NCBI RefSeq assembly: GCF_024868665.1
Contig: NC_079900.1
Span: 3,542,785 to 3,606,784 of the forward strand
Length of the DNA stretch: 64,000 nt
Origin: Triplophysa rosa
Lineage: Eukaryota; Chordata; Actinopteri; Cypriniformes; Nemacheilidae
Direction: 5' to 3'
The position numbers and the translations under genes are program-made. Under the pieces are notes generated by a model, which made no database searches, had not been told where the DNA came from, and saw only the letters and a list, made by a program, of their open reading frames with translations. Below are positions 23,340-36,234 of the stretch, one piece after another. The number at the start of each line of letters is the position of its first letter. Within the stretch, counting starts at the first letter, position 1.

Positions 23340-25408
23340 TTTTAGTGGTAGTGCTGTGTGCCGGCTAAAAGACTTCTCTGATTCAGCAAGGAATTCAACC
23401 TCAGTTCAAGGGAATAGTAGCACCTGCATTTGTGCTAGGACTAATACACTAACTGTGCTGACAGACCACTAATTTTAACTAGCCATCCCCAGAAAAAACT
23501 TTTTCAGACCATACAAGCATAATGCGAGCACCGGTATAGGACGATAAGTAAATTTTAAATTACTATAGATTACGTTTATTTTGTGTTCATTTTCTCGACT
23601 GATGGTTATACGTGGTGAGAATGTGCTGCATTGAGCTAGAGTTCCTAGTCGGATGAACTCTCAGTCGATCTGAATGATAAATGGCGGTCAGACAGCGAGA
23701 TGTCCAGAGTTCTGAGCAGTTTGGCTTCTCTTCTGAGACTCTGGACTGTCCAGTGTTTGAACTTGACCGACTGCAGGATGAAGCTCTCTCTCTGATTCTC
23801 CTTCTGTCTCAGCAGAGCCCAGTGACTCTCAGGTCTGACCATATGACAAATTGCAGTAGTCAATATTGAAATGACATATTTTAACATGTTTGTGTTTGTG
23901 CGTGTGTGTGTAGACTGTCCAAAGAGATTCTCCAGATGCTGGCTGAATGTGTGTATGAAGCTCAAGATGAGGAAATGACTTCATGCTTCCTGCAGAAAGT
24001 GGGAAGAGATTTGACTCCATGTGCCTTGAGTTGGGAAACGCTTCATTATTTCCTGCAGCCTGATATTTCACACGTCACTGTCGACCTTACAGAAACTACA
24101 TGTCATTTAACATCAGAGAAATTCTGCCATTTCTGAACAGGATTCACTTTCAGCAGTAAGCAACATGCTAAATCCAGACATGACAAAAAGACTTATGAAT
24201 CTTAGCTGGGGAAAAACTTACTTATTTATACATGAACAGTGACATGTAACTGATTTGTGTGTGTTTATGTGTCTGTACAGGATGAGCTCCACCATGATGA
24301 TGTGTTTAATGAAAGAGATCTATGAGTCCAGATCTTCAGGGTTGTGTCCGGTCTGTTGAGTTCAGTGAAGAACTGCATTAACCTGCAGAACGAGAGCGCT
24401 GGACTCTGTCCACTGTGCAGCTCTGCGCTATACTCAACACCGCACTCACTTACCACTCAACCATGCTGTGACCTCAACCAGAGAGCTAAGAGCATTCTCT
24501 TCTCAGTGTCTCCGCCTCAGGTCATTACCCCTATTTATTATGTTGATATTATTTAATAATTATTATATAATCTGACTATGTATTTTTCAGTGTTGACAGA
24601 GTGCTTACTGAGAATGCTTCGCTGCTGCAGTTCATCTGATGTCCAGCAGAGGCGTCACGCGTTCTGCTCTCTGCCCTGCAGCACAAGCTGGACTTCTCCT
24701 GTGGTTCTGCACTGGACCTGACAGAAGACACCCCCACACAGACTCTGACTCCTGAGGACTGTCTGTGATGTCTACAGTCATTCAGAGAGTTTATAGAGAA
24801 CACACACCCTCACTCAGCTGAATCTACACGACTGTCAGATTAACACCGCTGAATAATCAACTCTTCACATTCTTACACTCTGTTAAACTCCAGTGAGCAA
24901 ACATGACATATATGATTCATACTCACAGAGATACAATTACAGAATTAGCATATAAAACACCCTCTCTCTCTCTTTCAGGTGTGGTAAATCCATGCTCTTC
25001 AGTTCTCTCTCATGTGGATGATGGGAAAGCTGAATGTCTTTCTCGGGCTCTGGGTGAAGAAGTGGATCTCAGTCAGACTCATCTGGACCTGCAGGTCTGT
25101 GGAGGTCTGGCTCTGGTTCTGGAACATTTGAAGGTCTGACAGAACTGGATCTCAGTCAGTGTCATCTAACTGATCAGAGTCTGGATGTCCTGCTGCCAAA
25201 CCTCCACAAAGCACAAAACATTGAGTGAGTGAAAGACGGAGAGAGAAATAGTGAATGTAATACATTGAAGTATCCTCTAGTATTTTATGTTTCCTCTTTG
25301 TTTAAATTTTTTGCAGTTTTAGTGACAATAGCATCGCTATGCTGAAGCGCAGAAAATCTACAGTTTCGTCTCTCACAACAGAAATAAAGACAGTGAGGTG
25401 TGCGTGAG
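23340..25408 (+). pseudogene. Second, indel-riddled copy of the NLR C-terminal exons (right arm)
   Basis: Plus-strand counterparts of the left exons: to 23832, 23914-24155, 24281-24520, 24591-24892, 24979-25224 and 25317 to about 25408. Splice sites are kept, but most exons are shorter than their left partners (242 vs 243, 240 vs 258, 302 vs 309, 246 vs 249), so the frame is broken repeatedly. Before 23651 the likeness to the first left exon is still traceable but poor. Losses are mostly single bases. Either this copy is a pseudogene or the sequence here is poorly corrected raw consensus; the intact splice sites and base-loss bias favour the second. Confidence 0.75.
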
Positions 25409-25689
25409 CATCATAAAACAATTATTTGAAATGCGAAATATTTATGGATGAAAAATATGAATCATTTGCATTTACATGAAATACATTTGCTTTTATGACA
25501 ACATCGCAAGGTTTATTCTGGGATGTTTTCGATGGTGATCGTTCTTGTTGTAGCTAATATAAGCACATGTTTGTATTTTCGTAGGCTCTTCAAAAACAGA
25601 ATCACATCCAGAAATCTTTTCAACAGAGACCCACGGTTAGATCTGGTGATGCCAACAAACTGAAATAACATGAAATAGGATTTTAAGAG

Positions 25690-27200
25690 ATTCCTGATAA
25701 GGCAGCGGTTCTCAACAGGGGGACCATGGCCCACAAGGAGACCCCTACTGACTTCCAAGGGGGCCTCAGGATGACTAATAATGAGGGGAAAAAAACCTTT
25801 TCCAGTAAATATCAAGCTCTAAAATATTGAGTGGTAGAAATTTTGAGTTTTTGTGACGCGGGAGGGGCTTTCAATATTTTTTAATACGAGGGCCTTGGAG
25901 TCAAAAGTGAGAACTCCAAGGACACATAACAATAATCCACCATTCCCAGAGATTTCAAATTTCCCTCATGTTCACTTTGTTTTATCTGGTCTAACCAGAG
26001 TTATTATAGTTTTGTTTTCAGAAATGTTTGAATAATTTTAGGTTTAGTCAACTTTAAGAAGATTGAAAGGAACAGACATCAATGATGAAAATGCTTTTGA
26101 AAGGCCTAACATGCTTGAGAAATATTTGTGTCAATAACAAATTCTTTCCTGCAGAGGGCAGCAGAGATTTCTGTATTTCTACAGCTTAGATACTCAGAGA
26201 TGATAGATTGATCAGATAGATTCTTTGAAGCAGTGGACTGAAATAAAATCCCAAAATAGATGCAAGTTATTTAACTTGAACAATATTTTAGACAGAACTT
26301 CAGTGCATGATTTAATGGAGATTAGGGCAGGCGATAAGGATGCCTGTATTGTCCTAGTTGAAACAGTCTCAGCTCATTTTCAATTGGATGTTAAATGTGT
26401 CTGTGTGACAAGTGTCACAGTAGGACATCTGAGAGCTTACAGAATATAAAGCATGAATCTTTTGAAGAGAGAGAGAGAGATGAGCAGCTGCTGAAGTGCC
26501 TTCTAAATTTATTCACCAATGTTATGCGTTCACCAGTGATTCATGCATTTCTGTGTAAGACAAAGTTTTTGCAAATTGTCTTTTTCTAGATGACTGTCAA
26601 TTGTAGAAAGAGGATAATCTGTCAGAACATGTTTTATACACATTATGTGAGATTTATTGTACGTACACCGTATAATGAACTATAGTCTGTAGCCACAGAA
26701 ACATCCCGACAATCACTACAGTATATGTCACAAATAAGAAAATCAACATTAAATCTAAAGGGACAATACTGTATGTCCTGGTTAAACTGCACTATTTATC
26801 ACAATTTGTTTAATCTTCTATCAAAATGTAATCAAAATGACAGCTCAAATTAATATGACTTGATTCATAAGACCAAATGATTTTTTTTATTTTACACAAG
26901 TGACTACAAACTTGCTGACAGGGTTGGATCCGTTTTTTTATGATCCAGTCACAATATAAAATTTTCACTTCACGTGGCCAAAAAATTCACAATGATGTAT
27001 TGTTGCAATACCTGTTGATTTTTTTTAAATAAAATAATACAATTGGCCCAAATTCATCTTTAATTTTTGTGTTATTTTGTGATTTTATTCAGTCAGTTAA
27101 TCACGGCAGAGAGAGTTTTTGTGACCATTGTGTCACTTAAGGCAAAATTTTAAATGGTTGCTGACTTCCAATACGATTTGTGTGGGATTAACACAATATA
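25690..27200. repeat. Mirror of 18499-20010: hAT-like element and intergenic sequence
   Basis: Starts with 'ggcagcggttctcaacaggggg' (element end). The A/T-run interior is replaced by unlike sequence at 25790-25860, and from about 25945 it is a faithful mirror of the left arm. No gene. Confidence 0.6.
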
Positions 27201-28760
27201 CAGTGAGGGAAATAAGTATTTGATCCCCTGCTGATTTTGTAAGTTTGCCTACTTACAAACAAATGAAGGGTCTATAATTTTTATGGTGGGTTTATTTTAA
27301 CTGATAGACACAGAATATTTAAAAAAATCAGGGGAAAAAAATGTTATATAAAGGTTATAAATTGATTTGCATTTCAGTCAGTGAAATAAGTATTTGATCC
27401 CCAAGCAAAACATAACTTTGTACTTGGTGGAGAAACCCTTGTTGGCAAGCACAGAGGTCAGACATTTCTGATAGTTGGTCACCAGGTTTGCACATGTGTC
27501 CGGATACATTTAGTCCACTCCTCTGTCAATCTTTAAGGTTTCTTGGCTGTCGCTCAGCAAATTGGAGTTTTAGCCTCCTTCACAGAGGTTCTATAGGACT
27601 AGGGTCTAGAGACTGGCTAGGACATTTAATGTGCTTCTCCTTAAGCCACTATTTGGTTGTCTTGGCAATATGTTTTGCGTCTTTGTCATGTTAAAGGCTC
27701 ATCCATGACCCATCTTCAGTGACCTAGTTAAGGGGAGGAGGTTCTCGTCCAAGATTTTACGGTACATGGGCCCGTCCCTCAGCCCCTCAATGCGGTGAAG
27801 TCATCCTGTATACCTGTAGCAGAGAAAAAGCCCTAAAGCAGAATGTTTCCAACACTGTGCTTCTCTGTAGACATGATGTTCTTGGGCTCATAGTCAGCAT
27901 TTCTCTCCCTCCAAACACAGGAGTCCATTTTGGTCTCACAGCAGTGCCAGCACTTTCGCCAAAGCCTTTTCTGAATCATTTTTATGTTCATTGTCAAACT
28001 TAAGACGAGCCAGGCGGCCCTTCTTGGGCAGGAGGACCTTGCGGGTGCTTCAGGATTTCAGTCTACTGTGGCATAGCGTGTTACCAATGTGTTACCAATG
28101 TTTTGCTTGCTAACTGTGTTCCCAACTGTCTTGAAATCATTAACAGGCTTCTTCCGTGTAGTTCTGGGCTGATCTTTAACATTTCTCATGATCATCTTTA
28201 CCCCATTGGGAAAATATTGCAGGGAGCTCCAGAACAAGGGCATTTGATAGTTATTTTGTATATCTTCTATTTCCAAATAATCACACCAACAGTTGTCTCC
28301 TTCTCACCAAGCTTCTGTCTGTAGCCTAGTCAAGGTTTGTGCAGGTCTCCAATCTTGTCCCTGACATCCTTTAAAACCTATTTGGTCTGGACCATGGTGT
28401 TGGAGAGGTTGAACTGGAAGATACAGATTCTGTTGGCAGGCATCTTTTATATACATAACAAGCTGATTTAGGAGTACTTTCTTAAAGTGACAGGACTAAT
28501 CTGTGGTCCATATAGGCACATAACCAATCTGTGGAGCCAGAATTCTTGCTAGTTGGTAGGGGATCAAATACTTATTTCACTGACTGAAATGCAAATCAAT
28601 TTGTAACCTTTATATAACATTTTTTTCCCCTGATTTTTTTAAATATTCTGTGTCTATCAGTTAAAATAAACCCACCATAAAAATTATAGACCCTTCATTT
28701 GTTTGTAAGTAGGCAAACTTACAAAATCAGCAGGGGATCAAATACTTAGTTCCCTCACTG
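27201..28760 (-). mobile_element. Tc1/mariner-type transposon, right-arm copy
   Basis: Mirror of 16939-18498 including the TA flanks, the IR/DR ends and, as far as compared, the same disabling mutations in the transposase relic. It is therefore a copy made with the arm, not a second insertion. Confidence 0.88.
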
Positions 28761-29458
28761 TATGTGCTGTTTTATATCATGGTTATTATTTTCTGTTTTA
28801 TTAAAAAAGGTTTCGGTGCTATTTTACGATGAATTTATTGTTGTAAACAGTTGGTTTTGATTCTGAGTAGATGTTTGTCTTGTACTTGATGATTGGCTTT
28901 TATAATGCTTTGAATAGTTGGTCAGATTCTGTTTAGCCAGTAAATTATTTCACTGAGAGTATTCAGGGCTCCTCAAAGACAGAACTTTGTGTAATTAAAC
29001 TCAGATTCACACCCACATACATTACATTTTACAGACATTTGGCAGATGCTTTTATCTGTGTGTTCCATTTATTGTTTTTATCTTTGGCATTGAGTTTGTC
29101 ATCGTCTGCCTCTGGCTATTTTCAAAATAATTTGTCAGAATTGTTTTTGCTCTTAAAGGAGCAGAGAGTCCTGGCTGGCTCTTCAATGAATTATTTAGTT
29201 TCTCTGCTGACCTGCTGCCGTCTTGTTTTAAAAGACTTCTGCGTATTTAAAGTCCTCTTAAAACCAAGCAGGTGTTTCAGCACAAACGGTCTTTTCCTAA
29301 AACGTGTCTCTTACGAAAGACATGTTTAAAAACGCAGTCGATTGTATAAGCATGGCAACAAACATTTGCATGTTAGAGTTTTGTTCTTTTTGCAAGAAAA
29401 ATCATAACTGAGAGCTCTTTATTTCTGTTGGAGAGCAAACAAACAGTTTAGCTACATT
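28761..29458. other. Mirror of 16241-16936; no gene
   Basis: Same content as the left arm. The 96-codon open frame at 29039-29329 exists identically on the left arm and has no protein-like features. Confidence 0.4.
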
Positions 29459-29908
29459 TACATTTAGTCATTTAGCAGACGCTTTTGCCTGAGTGGAATG
29501 TCACTCAGGCATGCTGAGATGTGTTCAGAAACAAGTGGAGTTGTGTATCATCCGCATGGCAGTGATAGGAAAAGCCATGTTTACGAATGACAGAACCTAG
29601 GGATGTCATGTATATGGAAAAGAGCAGCGGTCCAAGCACTGAGCCCTGAGGCACCCCTGGATTGAGATGTTGGGACTCGGAGACCTCACCTCTCCAGGAT
29701 ACTGTAAATGACCTACCTGTGAGGTAAGACTTGAACCATTGTAGCACCATTACAGAGACACCCATAGCCCTGAGGGTCGACTGGAGGATGTGGTGGTTAA
29801 CGGTGTCAAAAGCAGCAGATACATCCAGTAGGATGAGTACAGATGATTTAGAGGCTGCCCTTGCCAGTCTCAGGGCTTCAATGACTGAGAGCAGTGCAGT
29901 CTTTTTTT
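29459..29908 (-). mobile_element. L2-type LINE RT-core fragment, right-arm copy
   Basis: Mirror of 15791-16240 with the identical translation, including the HADD catalytic change. Confidence 0.85.
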
Positions 29909-30619
29909 TACATTTGTTCATTTGGCACGCTTTTATCCAAAGCGACTTTCAAGTAGGAAAGCATATAACATTTTTTCAACACGCGAAACAGTACAGTTAG
30001 TTTATGAGGCCATGCTACTAGGAGGATAAAAACTGGACTAAGCAAGAGAGAGAATCTTTATTAAACACCAGACATAGACAGTTATTGGTTAGTCAAATAA
30101 ATGCGTAACATGTACAGTATGTTTTGAGTTGTTTTTTAAAAGTCGTGAAGGGTGCTGAAGTTCGGGTGAAGGCTGGCAGTTCGTTCTACCATGGGGGAAC
30201 CGAATGAGTAAAGGTTTTTGCAAGCGATTTAGTGCCTCGCTGTGATGGAACAACCAGACGTCGCTCGTTTTCAGACAGAAGATGAGGGGAGGGGATGTAG
30301 ACCTGGAGCGGTGTGTTGAGGTAAAGGGGCGAAATTGATCCAGGCGGCAACTGGCAGCCAGTGAAGTGAAATCAGGAGGGGTGTTACATGGGTTCTTTTA
30401 GGCTGATTGAAAACTAGACGTGCAGCTGCCTTCTGGATCATTTGCAAGGGCATGACTGCATTGGTTGGAAGGCAGGCCAGTAGAGAATTGCAGTAATCCA
30501 GTCTTGATATGACCAAAGCTTGGACAAGCAGCTGAGAGGCATGCTCCGACAGGAACAGCCTGATTTTCCTGACATTGTAGAGAACATACCTGCAAGTTCG
30601 AGGTATGTTCTACACACAC
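29909..30619 (-). mobile_element. L2-type LINE C-terminal fragment, right-arm copy
   Basis: Mirror of 15080-15790 with the same frameshifts and tail. Confidence 0.8.
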
Positions 30620-32248
30620 ACAGCTTTAAACCTTGTTAATGAAAGACGCCGGTAATCTCACATGGGTATCCTTTTTGAGTTGGAAAGACATCTGAGCGTC
30701 TGCCCTTAGGTGTGGTCAAATACCAAATTATGCAATTTCTATAAGAATTCAAAGATGTCAGCCGCACCAATTTTATAGCTCTTTTTACTTTTTTTATCTA
30801 CCATAAGGAATGACAGAGGAAATAAATAATACTCAAAAGAACTTAGAAGCTCAATTGTGTTTCTTGAGATATAGTTTAACTCCTGGGTTTAGTTATGTTT
30901 TTTGTATTCTGGAAAAGTTTTTAGACATCTTGTAAATGAGAAGTTGTGATTTGAACTTTTTCTAAAATGTAATTTACATTTACGCATTTGGCAGACGCTT
31001 TTATCCAAAGCGACTTACATTACATGATACTGTACATTTGTATTTGAGTATGTGTAATAAAACTGTTTAAGGTTTATGGCTCTCTATAATCTGTTGAATG
31101 TAACCCAAATGAGACAAAATGTCCCACTTTTCTTTCGTTGCGATGAAGAAATTTGCAGCTTAGAAAAGACGTTTCTCCCACAGGGAAACACTTTGCGCTG
31201 CTTTGCAATTTCTGCTCCACTTTGCTGTACCAAGAGAAGAATGCAGAAGTAGCCTACAACCTGTCCTCTCTGACTGTTTGCCGGCGATGACCTCCTTTTT
31301 TGTCATGAATTTTAATGAGGGCCGGTCATTTATTTGCACGTAGCAGCACTGCGGTCTGCTTCACTTCCCCATCTGGTGTGTTGTGTGGTGAACAACATGC
31401 ACCATTTCCCTCGTGGTCACAGGAAAGAAAGGATTTTTTCAAGAGGGTCTACAGGATGTTACAAAATGGACTGGAACGAAACATGATGAACAAAGATGCA
31501 AATATTGTAAAACACTGCAGTACTTTTTTTAGAAGAAACTGATTCTTGTTAAGTTACAACTGTAAAATACACTCAATTTTATTTTGCTAAAACATGAAAT
31601 AGCGAGCAATGTGCATTTAGCATTCATTGGAAAAATATAAAACCATTTTTGTCGTTATTGATTTTCTCTTTTTTTAAACCCACCCCCCATTGCAATGCCC
31701 TGGTGTGAGTAGTGTTGCATGACTGAACACAAGACTCAAGGGACTGACAAGATGTTACCACACGTGCACACGCACACACGTGCACACACTGTCGGTCGGA
31801 GTAAATGCTTAAGTCACATTTGCACCCAATGGACTGACATAATGCACATCAATTGCTCATGAGACATGCATGCTGCATTAGTTTCCCATTTCTGTTGGGT
31901 TTCCTTGTGATGTGGATTACCTTTATTGGTAATTCCAGAGGATTGTTTGTTTCTGACATGTTGATCTTTGTATTGTTATTTCAGACTTCAATGTGAATAT
32001 TGCAAGGGAAATGGCAGCATGAAGATTGTATTCTTCCAGTAGTTCCTGTACCAAGAAACTGATGTTAAGATGAAAATGAGTGCCAACAGTGCCAACAGTA
32101 ATGTATTGCAATGCACCAAAGAGCGCAATGTAATTGTTTGTTGCTTGTATTGACACGCCTGATGAAAATTGACCCAATTTAATGTCAAGGTGTTATTAAC
32201 CTATATATGGTCACCTGAATACTGAGAGAGAGTCTAGTGAATACAAAT
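30620..32248. other. Mirror of 13451-15079; LINE tail at about 30969-31029
   Basis: Contains only the LINE-tail trace described for the left arm. No gene recognised. Confidence 0.5.
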
Positions 32249-32547
32249 CCGACTCTCTCTCTCTCTCGCTCTCTCTCAGTATTGAGAAAATCTGCGGCGG
32301 AGGTGATTTAATCTCTCACGCCTCATTACGGAGGGAGTCGCCGGTGCGCGCTCTCGCGTTGCTTTGCGCACAGACCGCGAGCGCATCTGCACGCGTTAAT
32401 GCGCGCGAGGGAGACGCTCGTGCGCTGGAGAAAAATCCCGAAGACAAACGGCGAGGAGGAGAGGGAAGCTGGATTGGTGCGCACCACGGACAGCGCACGA
32501 CATGGCCTCCGCATAGGAACCCGGACGCCGCCGCTGCAGGGTGCGAA
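32249..32547 (+). promoter_or_regulatory. CpG island and probable plppr2 first exon, right-arm copy
   Basis: Mirror of 13152-13450, with the same donor GTAAGT at 32548. If the arm is real, it is a second promoter driving a truncated plppr2 transcript; if it is a misplaced haplotype, it is the same promoter seen twice. Confidence 0.6.
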
Positions 32548-34965
32548 GTAAGTGGGTGATGCGCACGCTTCTGGTCACCATTACAGTCGATGCTTTATTC
32601 CATTGGTGGAGCCCTGCATGCATTTAATATAGGGGTGCCTGTGAGGGTGAGGTTTGGCACGAGGGATCATGGAAATTTGACTGATGTTTGCTGTTCATAT
32701 CTGTGGAAATCACGAGCAGAAGAATGTGGGGGTGTGGTATTCTCTAAACGCAAGCTCTAATTACCCTGAATGGCGAAATCCCTCAGGCTTTAATGCTCTC
32801 TTGATCTGTCTTGCTCTCTTTTTCTCTGCCGTGCATGCGACCCCCATCTTTAATAGCCTGAAGGTGCGCTGTCGGCAGGTGATGCGCTCAGTGATTAGAA
32901 ACGTGTACCGTGTTTTGGGGGTAGCTGAAACCAAACACACAAATGCAGGTGCATACAGTGCCATCAAGAGGATTACAGTCTTGGACATGTGTCTTTAAAA
33001 AAAAGAAAAGAAATGCATTTTCCTATAGAAAGTCTATGTCTCTCTATTATTTTTTTTTATGTTATTGCTCAGATGTTGCTCTTTCATAGGTCATATTTGA
33101 TGTGAGTATCATCATAGTCTCAAATGTTTCTTCAACAAACGAGGCAATTGTTAACTTAAATACATGAAGAGTATAGAGGTGTAGAAATGTCAAGGCACAG
33201 ACTGTCTGTGACCCTGACAATCCACAACCTCTTGACTAAACTAACTGAATATATAAATAAATATTCTCAGGCCTAGTCTTAGTTTGTCATTCAAACATCA
33301 AAACATAATTTCCTAGTGCAAGATATTGATTTTGGCCTGTTCTCTGGTGTTTTTAGCACTTTTGCTTGTGGCACTATAAAGGTCCATTTGGCAACCTTGC
33401 GAAAAGCCCTCTTCAGAAGCGCTCATCGTGTCATTTTGGTATCTTGGATGCACAGTTTTGGGTTCGGGCAAACTTGAGCATCCTGTGGGTGGAGGACTGT
33501 GTGGACCAATCAGATTGGAGCTTTTCGTTTTTGTCTGCAGCATGCAGCAGACGGTGTGTGAACGGTCCACAGGGGTGTCGTCTGAGCCCGATACTACACA
33601 TGACGGTGCCATATGTGATGTGTTGTTTCCCAGACACTTTAGATGCTGTTCAGAGTCCTAATGTTTCATTTTTAGAGCTTAAATCGTCATAATAAATGCA
33701 ATAACATGGCACACCATTATCAAAAGTTCTTGTTTTAGGTCAACATTTGGCTATAAAAAATTGTAATATACAGCTTATACCCAGTATGGCTGTGTGGTTG
33801 AATAAAAATGAGATCATATTTATTTTGAACTATTCTAAAAAAAAAACATTAAAAGTTGTTTTAAGTGGTAGTTCACTCAAAAATATAAAAAATCTGTTCC
33901 CATTGGCTTGTCATTTGTTTTGTGTTCACACAGAAGTATACAGTGTGGGTACTGCAGTAGTTTGGTTACCAACATTCTTTCAAATATCTTCTTTTGTGCT
34001 CTGCAGAAAAAAGAAAGAAAGTCATACAGATTTGAAATAACATAAGGGGAGAGGGCAAATTATAAAATTTCATTTTTGGGTAAACTATTCCTTGTCCATT
34101 ATCTTTTATTTGAATATTTACTATTTTGTCAAATTTGCAATCTCATCCCAGGCATCTTAACACACAGTTTAGGTAATACACATCTTTCCCAAAAGTCATT
34201 GTAACAACACCGCACACAAAATCCGTTCCAGTGTTGCCTGGCAACAAAGAAAATGTTTCAGAAATCCTTCACTTCAAATATGAGGCCGAATCGGGGCATT
34301 GATGCCTTTCCTGTTTTTTTAATAAGACATGAATATCAACCGGTAGAACTCTTACTCTTACACGTCTGCTGAATATGAATACAAATGTTGACCGCTGTGA
34401 GTATAAGACAGACTAAAAGCAGAGGCTTGTACTGGAGGCTTTCTGGTCTCATGCTATATTCATGTTCTGCCCTGAACTCAGAGGATGTGATGTTGAACAG
34501 ACCCGCTGACAAAATGTTGCTCTGTCATTCACGGATGAACGCAGGAACAATACTGGAGAGCAGTGGATGGGACATTTCAAGTAAAGATTTTTTTTTTTTG
34601 ATTAATTGGAGTCGCACAATGTGCAGAAAGAATATCCTTAAACCCTAATGGGATAGTTGGCCCAAAAATAAAAAAATAAGTCATTTATTTATTCAAAATC
34701 TGTATGTGACTCTTTCTTCAGTGGAACACAAAAGAAGATATTTTGAGAAATGTATCAGTGGTTTTGTGTCCATACAATGGAAGCCAATGGGGTTCAGTGT
34801 TGTTTGGTTACCAAGGTTCTTCAAAATATCTTTTTTAATGTTCAGCAGACAGGTTTGGAATGAGATGTGGGTGACAACGGTTTCATTTTTGGGTGAACTG
34901 GCCCTTTAAGACAGTACTGTTGAGGTTAACTTTCTGACCTGATCTCTGTTTTTCTGTCGTGTTAG
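32548..34965. repeat. Mirror of plppr2 first intron with two MITEs
   Basis: Contains right-arm copies of the 'aaagggacagttcaccc' MITE family at 33859-34094 and 34644-34909. Open frames here match those of the left arm exactly and are not genes. Confidence 0.6.
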
Positions 34966-35087
34966 AAGACTAAGGCCAGACTGAGAGAAGAAGAAGAGAG
35001 ACATCAGAAGAATCTATCATGGCAGTAGAGGAGAAGCCAGCTGTGAAGGGCAGCACTTCCATTGTGCCGTGTTTTCTGTTCGTGGAG
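34966..35087 (+). pseudogene. plppr2: Second copy of the plppr2 start-codon exon
   Basis: Acceptor 'tgtcgtgttag' at 34965, ATG at 35019, 23 codons (MAVEEKPAVKGSTSIVPCFLFVE) and donor GTGAGT at 35088, identical to the left-arm exon. No second coding exon follows before the arm ends at 38518; the next plus-strand sequence is the NLR/LINE region. So this copy cannot make PLPPR2 in the order given. Marked as non-functional for that reason, not because of a mutation. Confidence 0.75.
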
Positions 35088-35735
35088 GTGAGTTCATCTG
35101 CAACCTCAATTCTAATCCTAAACTTTGTTCCAAAATTCTTTCTTTCTTAGCATAATCTGATAGTAATGGACTATTTTGTTATTGTTTGTGTGTGTATGTG
35201 TGCGCATATTGCATGTGCATCATAAACACATCATGACTCTTGCCTCCACTGCTGTTACTATGGAAACCAATCAGCTGGATCTCTTTTTTTTCTGTTTCTG
35301 CGTCTTTGCCATCATTTATAGATGCTTCTATTCCACACGTGCCTTTATACAGCATTATATTGTCTTATAGTAAACACACCCTCACACTGATACATAAAAT
35401 CAGTTGTCAACATGGATGTAAAGAGTTTATGTGAAATATCAGGACTTTATGTATACCTCAGAACTGTACACAATCATAACAGTAAGCCAGAAAAGTCAAA
35501 TCTGAATTATATAACCAAAATTATATTTAAGATAAGTTACTGTAAACAGACTGCTTTAATGTAAGTGACTTGAAATGCAGCCTTCTTAGAAAAGGAACAC
35601 AAAGTTGCAGTTCAGTTTAATTTTGTGTCTGTGGTGCTGAATTTTTTTAGCTTTGTACTTCCCCTGAGATCCAGTAGAGGGCGCATGTTTCTCTATTTTG
35701 TATGGGCTTAATTTATGTTTTATCATAGTTTACTC

Positions 35736-36149
35736 TTTAGAATAGAATAGAATAGAATAGAATAGAATAGATATTTTATTAGAATTAATTGAATGTATTA
35801 CATTTATTATGAGAAAGTCTGTAGATAGATCTGAAGGATGTGTGTATGTGTGTGTGTGTGTGTGTGTGTGTTCATGTTTGTATATCCCGGTGGGGACCTA
35901 AACCTGAATACACACCAACACATGGGGACTCGTGTCACCGTGGGGACCAAAATTGAGGTCCCCAGGGGCAAAAAAGCTAATAAATTGTACAGAACAATAT
36001 TTTTTACAAATCTAAAAATGCAAAAAGTGTTCTATGATCTTTAGGTTTAGGGGTTGGGTTAGGGATAGGGGATAGAATATACAGTTTGTACAGTATAAAA
36101 ACATTACGCCTATGGACTGTCCCCACGGGGATAGTCAACCAAAGCCTGC

Positions 36150-36181
<32 letters not shown>

Positions 36182-36234
36182 GTGTGTGTGTGTGTGTGCG
36201 TGCGTGTGTGTGTGTGTGCGTGTGTGCGTGTGTG
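35736..36234 (-). repeat. Mirror of the pentanucleotide, CA runs and telomere-like repeat
   Basis: (GAATA)n at 35736-35770, TG runs at 35844-35872 and 36147-36234, and between them the inverted copy of the GGGGAC-ended interspersed repeat (35879-36146). One C/T-type difference from the left arm is visible inside the long TG run. Confidence 0.85.

Noticed and set aside
23651..25408. A second functional NLR gene on the plus strand
   Set aside because: Frame is broken in most exons, and turning the arm round makes it collinear with the main NLR gene.
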